NCBI RefSeq assembly: GCF_001606025.1
Contig: NZ_CP014945.1
Location: 1,674,001-1,738,000 of the forward strand
Reading direction: 5' to 3'
Length of the DNA: 64,000 bases
Source: Psychrobacter alimentarius
GTDB lineage: Bacteria > Pseudomonadota > Gammaproteobacteria > Pseudomonadales > Moraxellaceae
Shown here: piece after piece, positions 18,738 through 26,985 of the stretch
Layout: the number at the start of each line of letters is the position of its first letter
Numbering within the stretch: position 1 is the stretch's first letter
Made by a program: the position numbers and the translations under genes
Notes under the pieces: model-generated
What the model was told of the DNA's origin: nothing
Seen by the model: the letters and a program-made list of their open reading frames with translations, nothing else
Database searches by the model: none

Positions 18738-20114
18738 ATGGTAACGCTCACCCCAACGCAAGATAAATACCTGCCCTATGTACTAGCGGTAGCGCTATTT
18801 ATGCAAATTCTAGATGCAACCATTTTAAATACGTCACTACCGCAAATGGCACAAGCGCTTGGCGAGTCGCCCTTAAAAATGCAGTGGGCGGTGATCAGTT
18901 ATGCACTGACCTTAGCCATATTCATTCCTCTTAGTGGCTTTCTGGCTGACAAATATGGCACCCGCCAAGTATTTTTATCAGCCATCATTATTTTTTGTAT
19001 TGGCTCATTGTTATGCGCCGCCTCACCAACACTAGATTTTTTGATTGCTTCACGGGTTATTCAAGCCATCGGTGGCGCAATGATGACACCCGTTGCTCGT
19101 CTCATATTGGTCAAATCCTATCCACGTAATAAGCTATTAACGGTCATGAATTTTGCGGTCATACCTGCATTGGTTGCGCCGTTGGTAGGACCCATTTTGG
19201 GTGGTTATATTGTGCAATACGCCAGTTGGCATTGGATATTTTTGATCAATATACCGATGGGTATAGCCGGTTTTGTGATGGGTAAAAAGCTGGTTCCTGC
19301 ATTATTCGAAGATACCAAACGTCTTGATTGGACAGGATTTTTATTGTTTGCAGCAGCGGCTTGTGGGTTTACATTGGCTGTAGAGTTTGGCTCGCAGACA
19401 GGACATGGGCTTTATGGTCTGCTCTTCGGTCTTAGCGCAAGCCTATTGATAGGCGCTTATATTTGGCATGCCAAACGGCAATCTGCCTCGTTGTTCCCGC
19501 TGGCCTTGTTCGATGTTCGTACCTTTCGCATAGGTATCACTGGCAATCTGTTTACACGTCTTGGCATCAGTGCGGTGCCCTTTTTATTACCATTACTGCT
19601 GCAAGTCGTGTTTGAATATTCTCCATCAAAGGCAGGCTGGCTCCTTGCTCCTATTGCTGTAGGCGCAATCGGTATCAAGCCCTTTGTGAGTAAGATCATT
19701 CAGCGTTACAGCTACCGCAAAGTTTTGATCTACAACACCTCAGTGATGGGCTCACTTATCTTGGTTTTAACGCAGTTTAATGACGCCTCACAATGGCTTT
19801 GGTTTATTCCTATTTTGACCATTATGGGCGCTTGTAACTCCTTACAATTCAGCGCGATGAATACCATTACAATTGGTGATCTCCAAGGCGCACAGACCAG
19901 TAGCGGCAATAGCTTGATGGCCGTTAATCAACAGCTGGCCATTAGCTTCGGTATTGCTTTTGGTGCAGCCATTTTAAATCTATTACGTGAGCGTATACAG
20001 ATGGATACGTTAACAGCATTTCAAACCACATTTTTTGTCATGGGTGTATTAACGATTCTCTCTGCAATGGTATTTATGCGCTTGAAACCTGAAGACGGCC
20101 GTGGTTTGTATTGA
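18738..20114 (+). CDS. mdtD: MFS drug:H+ antiporter, DHA2 family (MdtD-like)
   Basis: 458 residues with many hydrophobic helices (DHA2 members have 14). The first helices carry MQILDATILNTSLPQMAQAL, loop 2-3 has LADKYGTRQVF (motif A type), and helix 5 has VGPILGGYI (motif C of antiporters). The order and wording closely follow E. coli MdtD, including ASWHWIFLINIP and the late SSGNSLMAVNQQLAISFG. An export role for toxic compounds is inferred from the family; the substrate is unknown. No membrane-fusion partner is adjacent. GAGATTTAC precedes the ATG. The gene is divergent from yghU, and a hairpin at 20175-20217 ends it. Confidence 0.88.
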   Translation: MVTLTPTQDKYLPYVLAVALFMQILDATILNTSLPQMAQALGESPLKMQWAVISYALTLAIFIPLSGFLADKYGTRQVFLSAIIIFCIGSLLCAASPTLDFLIASRVIQAIGGAMMTPVARLILVKSYPRNKLLTVMNFAVIPALVAPLVGPILGGYIVQYASWHWIFLINIPMGIAGFVMGKKLVPALFEDTKRLDWTGFLLFAAAACGFTLAVEFGSQTGHGLYGLLFGLSASLLIGAYIWHAKRQSASLFPLALFDVRTFRIGITGNLFTRLGISAVPFLLPLLLQVVFEYSPSKAGWLLAPIAVGAIGIKPFVSKIIQRYSYRKVLIYNTSVMGSLILVLTQFNDASQWLWFIPILTIMGACNSLQFSAMNTITIGDLQGAQTSSGNSLMAVNQQLAISFGIAFGAAILNLLRERIQMDTLTAFQTTFFVMGVLTILSAMVFMRLKPEDGRGLY

Positions 20115-20174
20115 CAGTAAAAACGTGACTACCGGTGTTAGCTTCCATAGATTTGTTAAACGTCACACATAAAA

Positions 20175-20217
20175 ATGCCAGCATGGGGTTGGTATAAACC
20201 AAAACTCATGCTGGCAT
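20175..20217. terminator. hairpin between mdtD-like and bacterioferritin genes
   Basis: Arms ATGCCAGCATG (20175-20185) and CATGCTGGCAT (20207-20217) are perfect, with an inner GGTT/AACC helper stem. Convergent genes flank it, so it is probably bidirectional; neither side has a long T-run. Confidence 0.55.
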
Positions 20218-20257
20218 CTGATATGGCGTGATCGCCAATCAATGATAGGTTTAACGC

Positions 20258-20740
20258 TTAGATCGTATCGTCATCATTGATTTGTGATTGAATGTATCGT
20301 TCTACGCCCATACTTTCGATTAAGTCTTCTTGAGTCTCAAGCCAATCTTGATATTCCTCATTACCATCTTTTAAAATGGTCAATAACTGACGAGAAACAT
20401 AGTCGGCCTTTGTCTCACACAAAGTGATGGCATCAGTAATGATAGCGAATTTTTGCTTTTCTAAACGCAAATTGCAATCGATCAACTCTGGCACATCTTC
20501 GCCAATAAACATCTTACCGTAATCTTGCAAATTGGGTAAGCCACCTAATAATAAAATACGTGCAATCAAATCATCTGACCATTTCATCTCAGCGATAGAT
20601 TGTTTGTAAAAATTTTCGTTAAGCGCTTCTAAGCCCCAATGACGGGCAATGCGTGCATGCAAAAAATACTGATTGATGGCAATAAGCGACTGTCCCAGTA
20701 CCTTATTTAAAGCACGAATGACCTCTTTGTCCCCTTTCAT
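20258..20740 (-). CDS. bfr: bacterioferritin, haem-type subunit with lost ferroxidase centre
   Basis: 160 residues, standard bacterioferritin length and start (MKGDKEVIRALNKVLG). The haem ligand Met52 is present (AEMKW). Of the six usual ferroxidase ligands, only Glu51 and Glu94 remain; Glu18 is Ser, His54 is Trp, Glu127 is Asn and His130 is Tyr. It should bind haem but not oxidise iron. The next gene upstream encodes the complementary subunit, and heteropolymeric bacterioferritins of this kind are known (for example in Neisseria and Pseudomonas). In a mixed 24-mer, this subunit would supply haem for electron entry during iron release. The GGGAGAG site before the ATG is strong. It is 78 bases downstream of its partner and likely co-transcribed. 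Confidence 0.93.
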   Translation of the reverse strand: MKGDKEVIRALNKVLGQSLIAINQYFLHARIARHWGLEALNENFYKQSIAEMKWSDDLIARILLLGGLPNLQDYGKMFIGEDVPELIDCNLRLEKQKFAIITDAITLCETKADYVSRQLLTILKDGNEEYQDWLETQEDLIESMGVERYIQSQINDDDTI

Positions 20741-20818
20741 TATTTCTCTCCCTACTTATTTATTGTTTTGGCCAACCATGTCGGCCAGTTTTTATGACTA
20801 TTTATATCTATTGTGACA

Positions 20819-21307
20819 TTAAATAAGATTGGGAGTGACTTCAGCCACTTGGCTTTGGAGGTAATTTGGCAGACCAATCATGTCGATAAGACGTAACTGC
20901 TGTTCAAGCCAATGAGCATGATCTTCTTCGGTGTCTTTTAACTGCTCAACAAGCATCTCACGTGTAACATAATCCCGCTCTTCTTCACACAGCGCAATAC
21001 CGTCTTTTAGATGCTTCTGTACTTGATACTCTAAATCAAGATCTAGTTGTAGCATCTCAGGAACCGTGGCTCCAATATTGATAGCATCTACAGTCATTTT
21101 TGGCGTACCGCTTAGCATCAAAATGCGGCGAATAATGGCTTGCGCGTGTAACGTCTCATCTTCCATCTCATGATGGATACGGTCGTACAACTTCCCGTAA
21201 TGCCACTCAGCATACATTTCTGAATGTATAAAATACTGGTCACGAGCAGCCAGCTCACCACCTAATAAAAAATTTAAATAATCTATGACTTTTTGGCTAC
21301 CTATCAT
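20819..21307 (-). CDS. bfr: bacterioferritin, ferroxidase subunit lacking the haem methionine
   Basis: 162 residues. Ferroxidase ligands are present: Glu18 (GGELAARDQ), Glu51 and His54 (EDETLHAQ), Glu93 (LDLEYQ, one-residue shift), Glu127 and His130 (TEEDHAHW). The haem ligand Met52 is Thr, so a haem site between two such subunits would be lost. It pairs functionally with the next gene, which keeps Met52 but has lost ferroxidase ligands. Role: Fe(II) oxidation and iron storage in the cytoplasm. GAGGAG lies 8 bases before the ATG. Bfd lies 400 bases upstream on the same strand but probably has its own promoter. Confidence 0.94.
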   Translation of the reverse strand: MIGSQKVIDYLNFLLGGELAARDQYFIHSEMYAEWHYGKLYDRIHHEMEDETLHAQAIIRRILMLSGTPKMTVDAINIGATVPEMLQLDLDLEYQVQKHLKDGIALCEEERDYVTREMLVEQLKDTEEDHAHWLEQQLRLIDMIGLPNYLQSQVAEVTPNLI

Positions 21308-21707
21308 AACCCATACTCCTCTATGTATATTTATACATTACCGTATATCTAAAATTCATCACGTAATAGTAGCAATGTCAGTAAAAATCACATGCAATAA
21401 TATGCTCTGTTACTTTATTTAAATATAGTAACATACAGGCGCTGTATGACATGTAATATTATGAACTAAGAATAAGATGCTAGTTGAGAATCATAATTAG
21501 CTAGCGTTTATAAAGGCAACAGGCATTTATCACGTTGAAAAAAACATGAATAAAAGGATAGCTGTTTTTTTGAAAAGTACTGTAGAAATTTGCCAATTAC
21601 CCTGTGTCTTTTATATATTGAGGGTAAAGACATGAGATTAGATGTACTGTGTTTTATAACAATACATCTAAGATATTTAAAATAGAGAATTTTTAGATTC
21701 ACTATAT
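21308..21707. other. 400-bp gap between bfd and bfr genes
   Basis: AT-rich, presumably holding the bfr promoter for the minus strand. A short imperfect palindrome GCTAG...CTAGC sits near 21480-21507. A possible 64-codon minus-strand frame inside it has no family resemblance and no good ribosome site. No RNA gene is recognised. Confidence 0.4.
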
Positions 21708-21899
21708 TTAGACAGCATAGGCTAGGATATCTAATTTCGCATGGTGTTCATCTAGGTAATCATTTACCATTGGCTCGCAGCAGCCACAGCAGGTTGCAAC
21801 GTCGAGCGTATCTTTTAGACCTTCAAGAGTATCAATACCTGAAGCAATAGCAGCTTTGATTTGTTTTTCTTTTACGTCATTACAGATACATACGTACAT
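21708..21899 (-). CDS. bfd: bacterioferritin-associated ferredoxin (Bfd)
   Basis: 63 residues with the Bfd [2Fe-2S] pattern Cys4-x-Cys6 (YVCICND) and Cys38-x-x-Cys41 in the CCGCC segment. Bfd binds bacterioferritin and passes electrons to its haem, releasing stored Fe(II). The neighbouring bacterioferritin gene that keeps the haem ligand is its expected docking partner. Bfd genes are commonly induced by iron starvation through Fur, which fits the Fur-like box about 165 bases upstream. The start is the only Met giving the family's N-terminus. Confidence 0.93.
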   Translation of the reverse strand: MYVCICNDVKEKQIKAAIASGIDTLEGLKDTLDVATCCGCCEPMVNDYLDEHHAKLDILAYAV

Positions 21900-22292
21900 A
21901 CACCAGCTCTCCTGAGTACCATCATTCGGTAACTACTTTACTGCTTATAAATATTGGGCATTGATGACAAATCTTGTAGATCAATAAATAGTCACCCACC
22001 CACTTCACTGCCTATCAATTTGCTACCTAATAAAATTCTGCGTAGCAATTTAAGTATAATAACGATAATTATTATCATTTGCAATAGTATTTTACAATTG
22101 AGTGCGCAAAAAAATAGCCTTCTATTACAGTCAGTTAACTGATGTAGATTAATATGGTTACTACTGTAACTAAACAAGATAAAAGGTAGTAAATTGACGA
22201 CGAACTGTAATTTAGCTTATCTTTTAATCGATTTTGTAGATAACTGCTGTTATATTGAAGGCCTATTAATCTAGCCTTATTGGAACTATTCT
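21900..22292. other. 393-bp divergent control region of bfd and arsR-like genes
   Basis: Promoters for both flanking genes must lie here. The only recognisable operator is the Fur-like box at 22064-22082. The rest is AT-rich with no ORF that looks real. Confidence 0.5.
22064..22082. promoter_or_regulatory. Fur-box-like operator
   Basis: GATAATTATTATCATTTGC matches 15 of 19 positions of the classical Fur consensus GATAATGATAATCATTATC, including the whole GATAAT half. It lies between bfd and the ArsR-family gene, and iron control of bfd is the expected output. Distances (about 165 bases to bfd, 210 to arsR) are longish, so which promoter it controls is open. Confidence 0.55.
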
Positions 22293-22616
22293 ATGTCTGA
22301 TAATAATTTTACAATACGACCTATTGAGTTGTTTAAAGTCTTATCTGATCCGACGCGCTTAAAAATATTTCAAATATTATTCCGAAAAGAAGCACGTTGT
22401 GTGGGTGAGTTGGTTGACATATTGGACCAGCCGCAGCCAACCATATCTCGTCACTTGAACCATCTAAAGAAACTGGGTATTTTGAGCTGTGTTCGTGATG
22501 GTACTTGGATGTGGTATGAGGTTGCTGATGATTTACCCGAATGGTGTGAGCATATTCTAGAGATTACCTACAAGCAAATATTGACCAAAGACATTGATAT
22601 GTCAGAACCTGCTTAG
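22293..22616 (+). CDS. ArsR/SmtB-family winged-helix regulator with incomplete arsenic site
   Basis: 107 residues. The recognition helix region LDQPQPTISRHLNHLKKLGI is very close to E. coli ArsR, and the wing (RDGTWMWYEV) follows. In ArsR the metalloid site is ELCVCDL; here it is ARCVGEL, keeping only Cys36 of the Cys pair. Cys66 and Cys85 could contribute to another site. It probably represses its own promoter and perhaps neighbours, with an unknown ligand. No arsenic-resistance genes (arsB, arsC, acr3) are nearby, and the neighbours are iron and sulfate genes. A GGAA site lies before the ATG. The gene ends in a strong shared terminator. Confidence 0.85.
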   Translation: MSDNNFTIRPIELFKVLSDPTRLKIFQILFRKEARCVGELVDILDQPQPTISRHLNHLKKLGILSCVRDGTWMWYEVADDLPEWCEHILEITYKQILTKDIDMSEPA

Positions 22617-22655
22617 ATAGAGGGTGTATACAGCAAGACTGGCTTTTAGCACGGA

Positions 22656-22708
22656 TTAAAGGCAATAAAAAAGACCCATTTAAGATAGGTCTTTTTTATT
22701 GCCTTTAA
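22656..22708. terminator. 21-bp perfect bidirectional terminator
   Basis: Arms 22656-22676 and 22688-22708 are perfectly complementary over 21 bases, with internal A6 and T6 runs and an 11-base loop. It sits between the convergent arsR-like and cysA genes and should stop transcription both ways. Confidence 0.85.
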
Positions 22709-22787
22709 GAAGCTAATCGTTCCAACACTATAAGTCTATAGCGTACTCTCAGTTTTTATACAAGATTCAATTATATAAAATACCATT

Positions 22788-23510
22788 CTATACAAGATCG
22801 AGGAAATCACTGATGAAAGCATTGGCTGGCTGATGTATCAACTCTTCCGATGTTCCCACCTGCTCTACACGTCCTTGGTTCATAACCACAATCTCATCAG
22901 ATACGGCACGTGCTTCTTCTTGATCATGAGTAACCATAATACTAGTAATACCCAGCTCATGATGAATATTTTTTAGCCAAGTGCGTAGCTCTTTACGTAC
23001 TTTGGCATCCAATGCGCCAAATGGCTCATCAAGTAATAGTAGTTTTGGCTTGACAGCAAGCGCCCGTGCCAGCGCAATCCGTTGACGCTGTCCGCCTGAT
23101 AGTTGGTGCGGATAAGCATTGGCAACTTGGGGCAACTGTACCAAATCTAACAGTTCTGCGACACGCTTATTAATCTCAGCTTTGTTAGGTCGCTCATTTT
23201 TTGGCAATAACGTCAATCCAAACGCCACATTATCAGCGATGTTTTTATGACGAAACAATGCGTAATGCTGGAACATAAAACCAATATGACGTTTTTGCAC
23301 AGGGGTATTGGTGACATCCAAATCATCAAACAGTATTTGTCCAGAGTCCGCGTACTCCAAACCTGCAATGATGCGCAGCAACGTGGTTTTACCACAGCCT
23401 GAGGGTCCAAGCAACGTGGTTAGCTTACCCGTTGGTACGGTAATGTTGATATCGTCTAAGGCTACGAAATCACCAAACTTTTTATTAACGTTACGAATCT
23501 CGATACTCAT
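22788..23510 (-). CDS. cysA: sulfate/thiosulfate ABC transporter ATP-binding protein
   Basis: 240 residues. Walker [10 protein letters not shown] (35-43), Q-loop FMFQHYALF, signature [15 protein letters not shown], Walker [13 protein letters not shown] and switch VTHDQEEA. It couples ATP hydrolysis to sulfate uptake with CysU and CysW, at the inner face of the membrane. It is short: E. coli CysA has about 365 residues, so the C-terminal regulatory (TOBE-type) part is absent; the protein ends right after the ABC domain with FISDFLDLV. Last gene of the sbp-cysU-cysW-cysA run, 114 bases after cysW. Confidence 0.92.
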   Translation of the reverse strand: MSIEIRNVNKKFGDFVALDDINITVPTGKLTTLLGPSGCGKTTLLRIIAGLEYADSGQILFDDLDVTNTPVQKRHIGFMFQHYALFRHKNIADNVAFGLTLLPKNERPNKAEINKRVAELLDLVQLPQVANAYPHQLSGGQRQRIALARALAVKPKLLLLDEPFGALDAKVRKELRTWLKNIHHELGITSIMVTHDQEEARAVSDEIVVMNQGRVEQVGTSEELIHQPANAFISDFLDLV

Positions 23511-23624
23511 AATAATATCTCTTATTGTCTCTTTTGGCGTATCGTATCAGTGTATCTGGGCGACACCCAATGTCTCAATTATCAGTGGTTAAAATCATAC
23601 TGCTGACTTAAATACCATTTATTT

Positions 23625-24557
23625 TTACGGCTTATCTTGATTGGTAGGAATGGTCGCACTCGCACTTGCTGGTAGCTCGGGTGCGCTTGCCAACCTTTCA
23701 GACTTAGCAAATTTACGCTCTTGCAGCTTGGTCATGACCTGCTGAATCAGTAAGGTGATTAGCGCTAGGGCCGCAAGTAAGCTCGACAAAGCAAACGCAG
23801 CGGTAAAGTTATAATCATTATAAGCAATCTCAACCAACAGTGGCATCGTATTGGTTTCGCCACGAATGTGACCTGATACCACGCTCACAGCACCAAACTC
23901 CCCCATCGCGCGCGCATTGGTCAGAATCAAACCATATAGCAACGCCCATTTAATATTGGGTAATGTCACATGCCAAAAAGTCTGCCAACCAGAGGCTCCC
24001 AGAGTCAGTGCGGCTTGCTCTTCACTATCACCTTGAGTCTGCATTAATGGTATCAGCTCACGTGCGACAAAAGGAAAAGTCACAAATAGGGTTGCCAAAA
24101 CAATACCAGGGACCGCGTAAATAACTTGGAAACCCATGCTCTCAAGCCAGCCGCCAAGGGTAGAGTTCAGACCAAACAACAATACAAACATCAAACCTGC
24201 AACCACGGGCGACACAGAGAATGGTAAATCAAGTAACGTGGTGACCAGCTGCTTGCCTTTGAACTGATAACGCGTGACCAACCAAGCGATAGCAATACCC
24301 ATTACCATATTAATTGGCAAGACAATAGCAGCCGTAATGAGGGTAAGCTTGATCGCCTCCAATGCTTCTGGATCGACCAGCGAGGCAATATACAACTGCC
24401 AACCACTCTTGAAGGCTTCATAGAATACCGCCAACAACGGTATGACCAACATGACAACCATAAACAAGACAGCAATCACGATGAAAATGCGACGTACCCA
24501 CGGTGTATCTTTGGTGGCAGGATTTCTTTGGTAGTCGTAGCTATTGGATATTTGCAT
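23625..24557 (-). CDS. cysW: sulfate ABC transporter permease CysW
   Basis: 310 residues. Membrane segments include one at about 28-48 and a typical binding-protein-dependent permease core with an EAA-type loop (EEQAALTLGASGWQTFWHVTLPNI). Segments LPFSVSPVVAGLMFVLLFG and ARAMGEFGAVSVVSG are typical of CysW. It forms the channel with CysU. The ATG follows the cysU stop after a single base, with the GGAG site inside the end of cysU, so translation is coupled. The C-terminal 40 residues are a polar tail rich in Ala/Ser/Pro. Confidence 0.94.
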   Translation of the reverse strand: MQISNSYDYQRNPATKDTPWVRRIFIVIAVLFMVVMLVIPLLAVFYEAFKSGWQLYIASLVDPEALEAIKLTLITAAIVLPINMVMGIAIAWLVTRYQFKGKQLVTTLLDLPFSVSPVVAGLMFVLLFGLNSTLGGWLESMGFQVIYAVPGIVLATLFVTFPFVARELIPLMQTQGDSEEQAALTLGASGWQTFWHVTLPNIKWALLYGLILTNARAMGEFGAVSVVSGHIRGETNTMPLLVEIAYNDYNFTAAFALSSLLAALALITLLIQQVMTKLQERKFAKSERLASAPELPASASATIPTNQDKP

Positions 24558-24558
24558 A

Positions 24559-25440
24559 TTAGCGAGCTCCTACGCGGCGAGACAGCTTCCACTGCACGAT
24601 ATTAATGGTCAATAAAATCACAAAGGAGATCAGTAGCATAAATAACGCAACAGCGGAGGCACCTTGAACATCGAACTGCTCAAGCTTACTGATAATAATA
24701 AGTGGCAAAATCTCAGACTGCATCGGAATATTACCGGCAATAAAGATGACTGAACCATACTCACCAGTGGCACGCGCAAACATCATACCTGCACCCATCA
24801 ATAAAGCAGGCAGTAGCTCTGGTAAGATAACCTTTCGAAACGTGGTCAAGCGATTGGCACCTAACACCGCTGAGGCTTCTTCAAACTCAACCGACAGCTC
24901 TGCGAGCACAGGCTGAACAGCACGGACAATGAATGGAAAGCTAACCACGACCAACGCGAGCCAAATCCCGATGGGCGTAAATGCTACCTGTATGTCAAAC
25001 TTTGCAAACCACTGTCCAATCAAGCCATTCGGGGCATAAAGCGTGGCAAGGGAGATACCCGTCACTGCTGTTGGCAACGCAAAAGGCAGATCGACCAACG
25101 CATTGATTAGTGACTTACCCCAAAACTCATAACGTACCAGCACCCAAGCAACCAGGGTTCCAAACACCATATTGGTCAGCATGGCCAAAAACGACATCCA
25201 TAAGCTCAGCTTAATAGCAGCGGTGACCTGCGGCTGAGTAATGGTTTCCCAAAATCCAGTCCAGCCCATCTGCGTTGTGGTATAGGCCATCATGGCAAAC
25301 GGTAGCACCACCAATAACGATAAGCTAAAGACAGTAATACCCATGCTTAAACCAAAACCTGGCAACACATTGCGTTGACGCAAACGTGTCAGCCAACCTT
25401 TTTTAGGCGGTTTACTGGCAGAAGAAGATGTTGCACTCAT
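24559..25440 (-). CDS. cysU: sulfate ABC transporter permease CysU (CysT)
   Basis: 293 residues with about six membrane segments and the permease EAA-like loop FEEASAVLGANRLTTFRKVI. DLPFALPTAVTGISLATLY and ARATGEYGSVIFIAGNIP are standard CysT/CysU segments. The N-terminus is a basic cytoplasmic tail (KPPKKGWLTRLRQRN). An AGGA site lies 8-9 bases before the ATG. It lies between sbp (209 bases upstream, with an intervening hairpin) and cysW (1-base gap). Confidence 0.94.
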   Translation of the reverse strand: MSATSSSASKPPKKGWLTRLRQRNVLPGFGLSMGITVFSLSLLVVLPFAMMAYTTTQMGWTGFWETITQPQVTAAIKLSLWMSFLAMLTNMVFGTLVAWVLVRYEFWGKSLINALVDLPFALPTAVTGISLATLYAPNGLIGQWFAKFDIQVAFTPIGIWLALVVVSFPFIVRAVQPVLAELSVEFEEASAVLGANRLTTFRKVILPELLPALLMGAGMMFARATGEYGSVIFIAGNIPMQSEILPLIIISKLEQFDVQGASAVALFMLLISFVILLTINIVQWKLSRRVGAR

Positions 25441-25533
25441 AGTGATGTCCTATTGCCTATCTGATGGTACTTATCGTAAGACCATGTTATATCGAGTTTA
25501 TGGTTAGTACGTCTGTGTTAGAAAGCCTATGTT

Positions 25534-25568
25534 ATAAAGGACATAGCGCAGAACGCCATGTCCTTTAT
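25534..25568 (-). terminator. attenuator-like hairpin between sbp and cysU
   Basis: Arms ATAAAGGACAT (25534-25544) and ATGTCCTTTAT (25558-25568) pair perfectly with an inner GCG-type helper stem. No T-run follows on the minus strand. In binding-protein transporter operons such hairpins often stabilise the upstream binding-protein mRNA or allow partial readthrough, giving more binding protein than permease; that role here is inference. Confidence 0.5.
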
Positions 25569-25649
25569 GGTTGTTTATGACTTAATGCTCATATCTATTG
25601 CATGACAAGACGTGGTCGAGCCAGCGCTAACATTGCCGTTAAACGGTAA

Positions 25650-26744
25650 TTATTTTGGCGCTTTGATGGCCAATTGATCGAATACACCGCCATCGCTGAA
25701 GTAAGTACTCATGATTTCATCCCATGACCCAAACGCATCATTTGGACGGAAGGTTTCAACTGGTGGCAACTTGTCACTGTTTTTATCAAGAACGCTTTTG
25801 ACACTAGGACGTAGGTAGAGGTCAGCTGCCAACTGCTGAGCAGGTTCACTCCATAGGTAGTCAAGATAAGCTTTTGCTGCGTCAGTAGTACCTTTTTTGT
25901 CAGTCACCGACTTCACAACTGCTACTGGACTTTCTGACTTGATAGAGTACTTTGGATATACAATGTCTACTTTACCAGCACCAAAGTCAGTGGCAGCAAG
26001 ATTGGCTTCGTTTTCAAACGTCACTAACACATCGCCAATACCACGTTGAACAAAAGTGGTCGTGGCAGCACGTCCGCCATTCTCATAAACTTTGACGTTT
26101 TTGAGCATATCTTGCACATAGTTTTTAGCGGCTGCTTCTTCGTTATTGAAAGCATGCAAGCCATAACCATAAGCACCTAAGAATGCATAGCGACCATTAC
26201 CCGTCACTTTTGGGTTGGCCATGACAATCTCAACACCCTCTTTGGTCAAATCTTGCCAATCATTGATGCCTTTTGGATTGTCTTTACGCACCAAAAACAC
26301 GATGGTACTGGTAAATGGCACTGCATTATCTGGGAATTTGCTTTGCCAATCTGATTCAACCAACCCTTTTTTCTCAAGCAGCTCAATATCAGAGCCTTGG
26401 TTCATGGTTGCCACATCTGCTTGCAAGCCATTGGCTACAGACAGCGCTTGCTTACTTGAACCACCATGTGACTGATTGATGTTGATGTTAGCATTTGGAT
26501 TTTCTGCTTTATAATGCTCAATAAATAGCGGGTTGTAGTCTTTATAAAAATCGCGGGCCACGTCATAAGAGACGTTTAGTAGCTCGATATTTTGACTGTC
26601 TGTCGCCGCACCATCCGCATTTGCAGTTGTGTCTGCCTGCTCATTGTTGCTACAGCCAGCAAGACCCAAGGTTAATGCAACGCCTGCCATACCTAAGACG
26701 TTCAGTGCTTTACTTTTCTGTTGATATCGCGCGGCGTATGTCAT
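25650..26744 (-). CDS. sbp: periplasmic sulfate-binding protein (proximal copy)
   Basis: 364 residues. Signal with lipobox LGLAGC, so it is probably an outer-leaflet lipoprotein rather than a free periplasmic protein. The mature part matches sulfate-binding proteins: LLNVSYDVARDFYKDYN, the sulfate-contacting QSHGGSSKQALSVANG, and RGIGDVLVTFENEA. It delivers sulfate to CysU/CysW. A GAGGG site lies just before the ATG. A second paralogue follows upstream (26986-28098) with long near-identical stretches. An insertion of Asp/Asn/Thr residues after the lipobox is a flexible tether. Confidence 0.93.
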   Translation of the reverse strand: MTYAARYQQKSKALNVLGMAGVALTLGLAGCSNNEQADTTANADGAATDSQNIELLNVSYDVARDFYKDYNPLFIEHYKAENPNANININQSHGGSSKQALSVANGLQADVATMNQGSDIELLEKKGLVESDWQSKFPDNAVPFTSTIVFLVRKDNPKGINDWQDLTKEGVEIVMANPKVTGNGRYAFLGAYGYGLHAFNNEEAAAKNYVQDMLKNVKVYENGGRAATTTFVQRGIGDVLVTFENEANLAATDFGAGKVDIVYPKYSIKSESPVAVVKSVTDKKGTTDAAKAYLDYLWSEPAQQLAADLYLRPSVKSVLDKNSDKLPPVETFRPNDAFGSWDEIMSTYFSDGGVFDQLAIKAPK

Positions 26745-26985
26745 AAATCCCTCAAAGGTATCTGTTAAATAATATCAGTATGCTAACAGCGCTATCTTAT
26801 TATGTTTAATGATGAATATGCGTATGTTATTGCCAAAATGGAATAAAACAATGCTGGCTTTAACGCGATAAGGAGATTGGCAAAAATTCTTAATAGCGTT
26901 ACCAATAGACCATCAAAAATATATCTACGACCGTGGTTTTTGGTTTTCTGGACAGCCTATTGGTCAAATATCACGTTGCCATTAC

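Noticed and set aside
21508..21702. 64-codon minus-strand frame between bfd and bfr
   Set aside because: No recognisable domain, no good start, AT-rich composition; probably chance.
26899..26970. Inverted repeat ACCAATAG/CTATTGGT after the distal sbp gene
   Set aside because: Only 8 bp with a loop of about 50 bases and no T-run; too weak to call a terminator.
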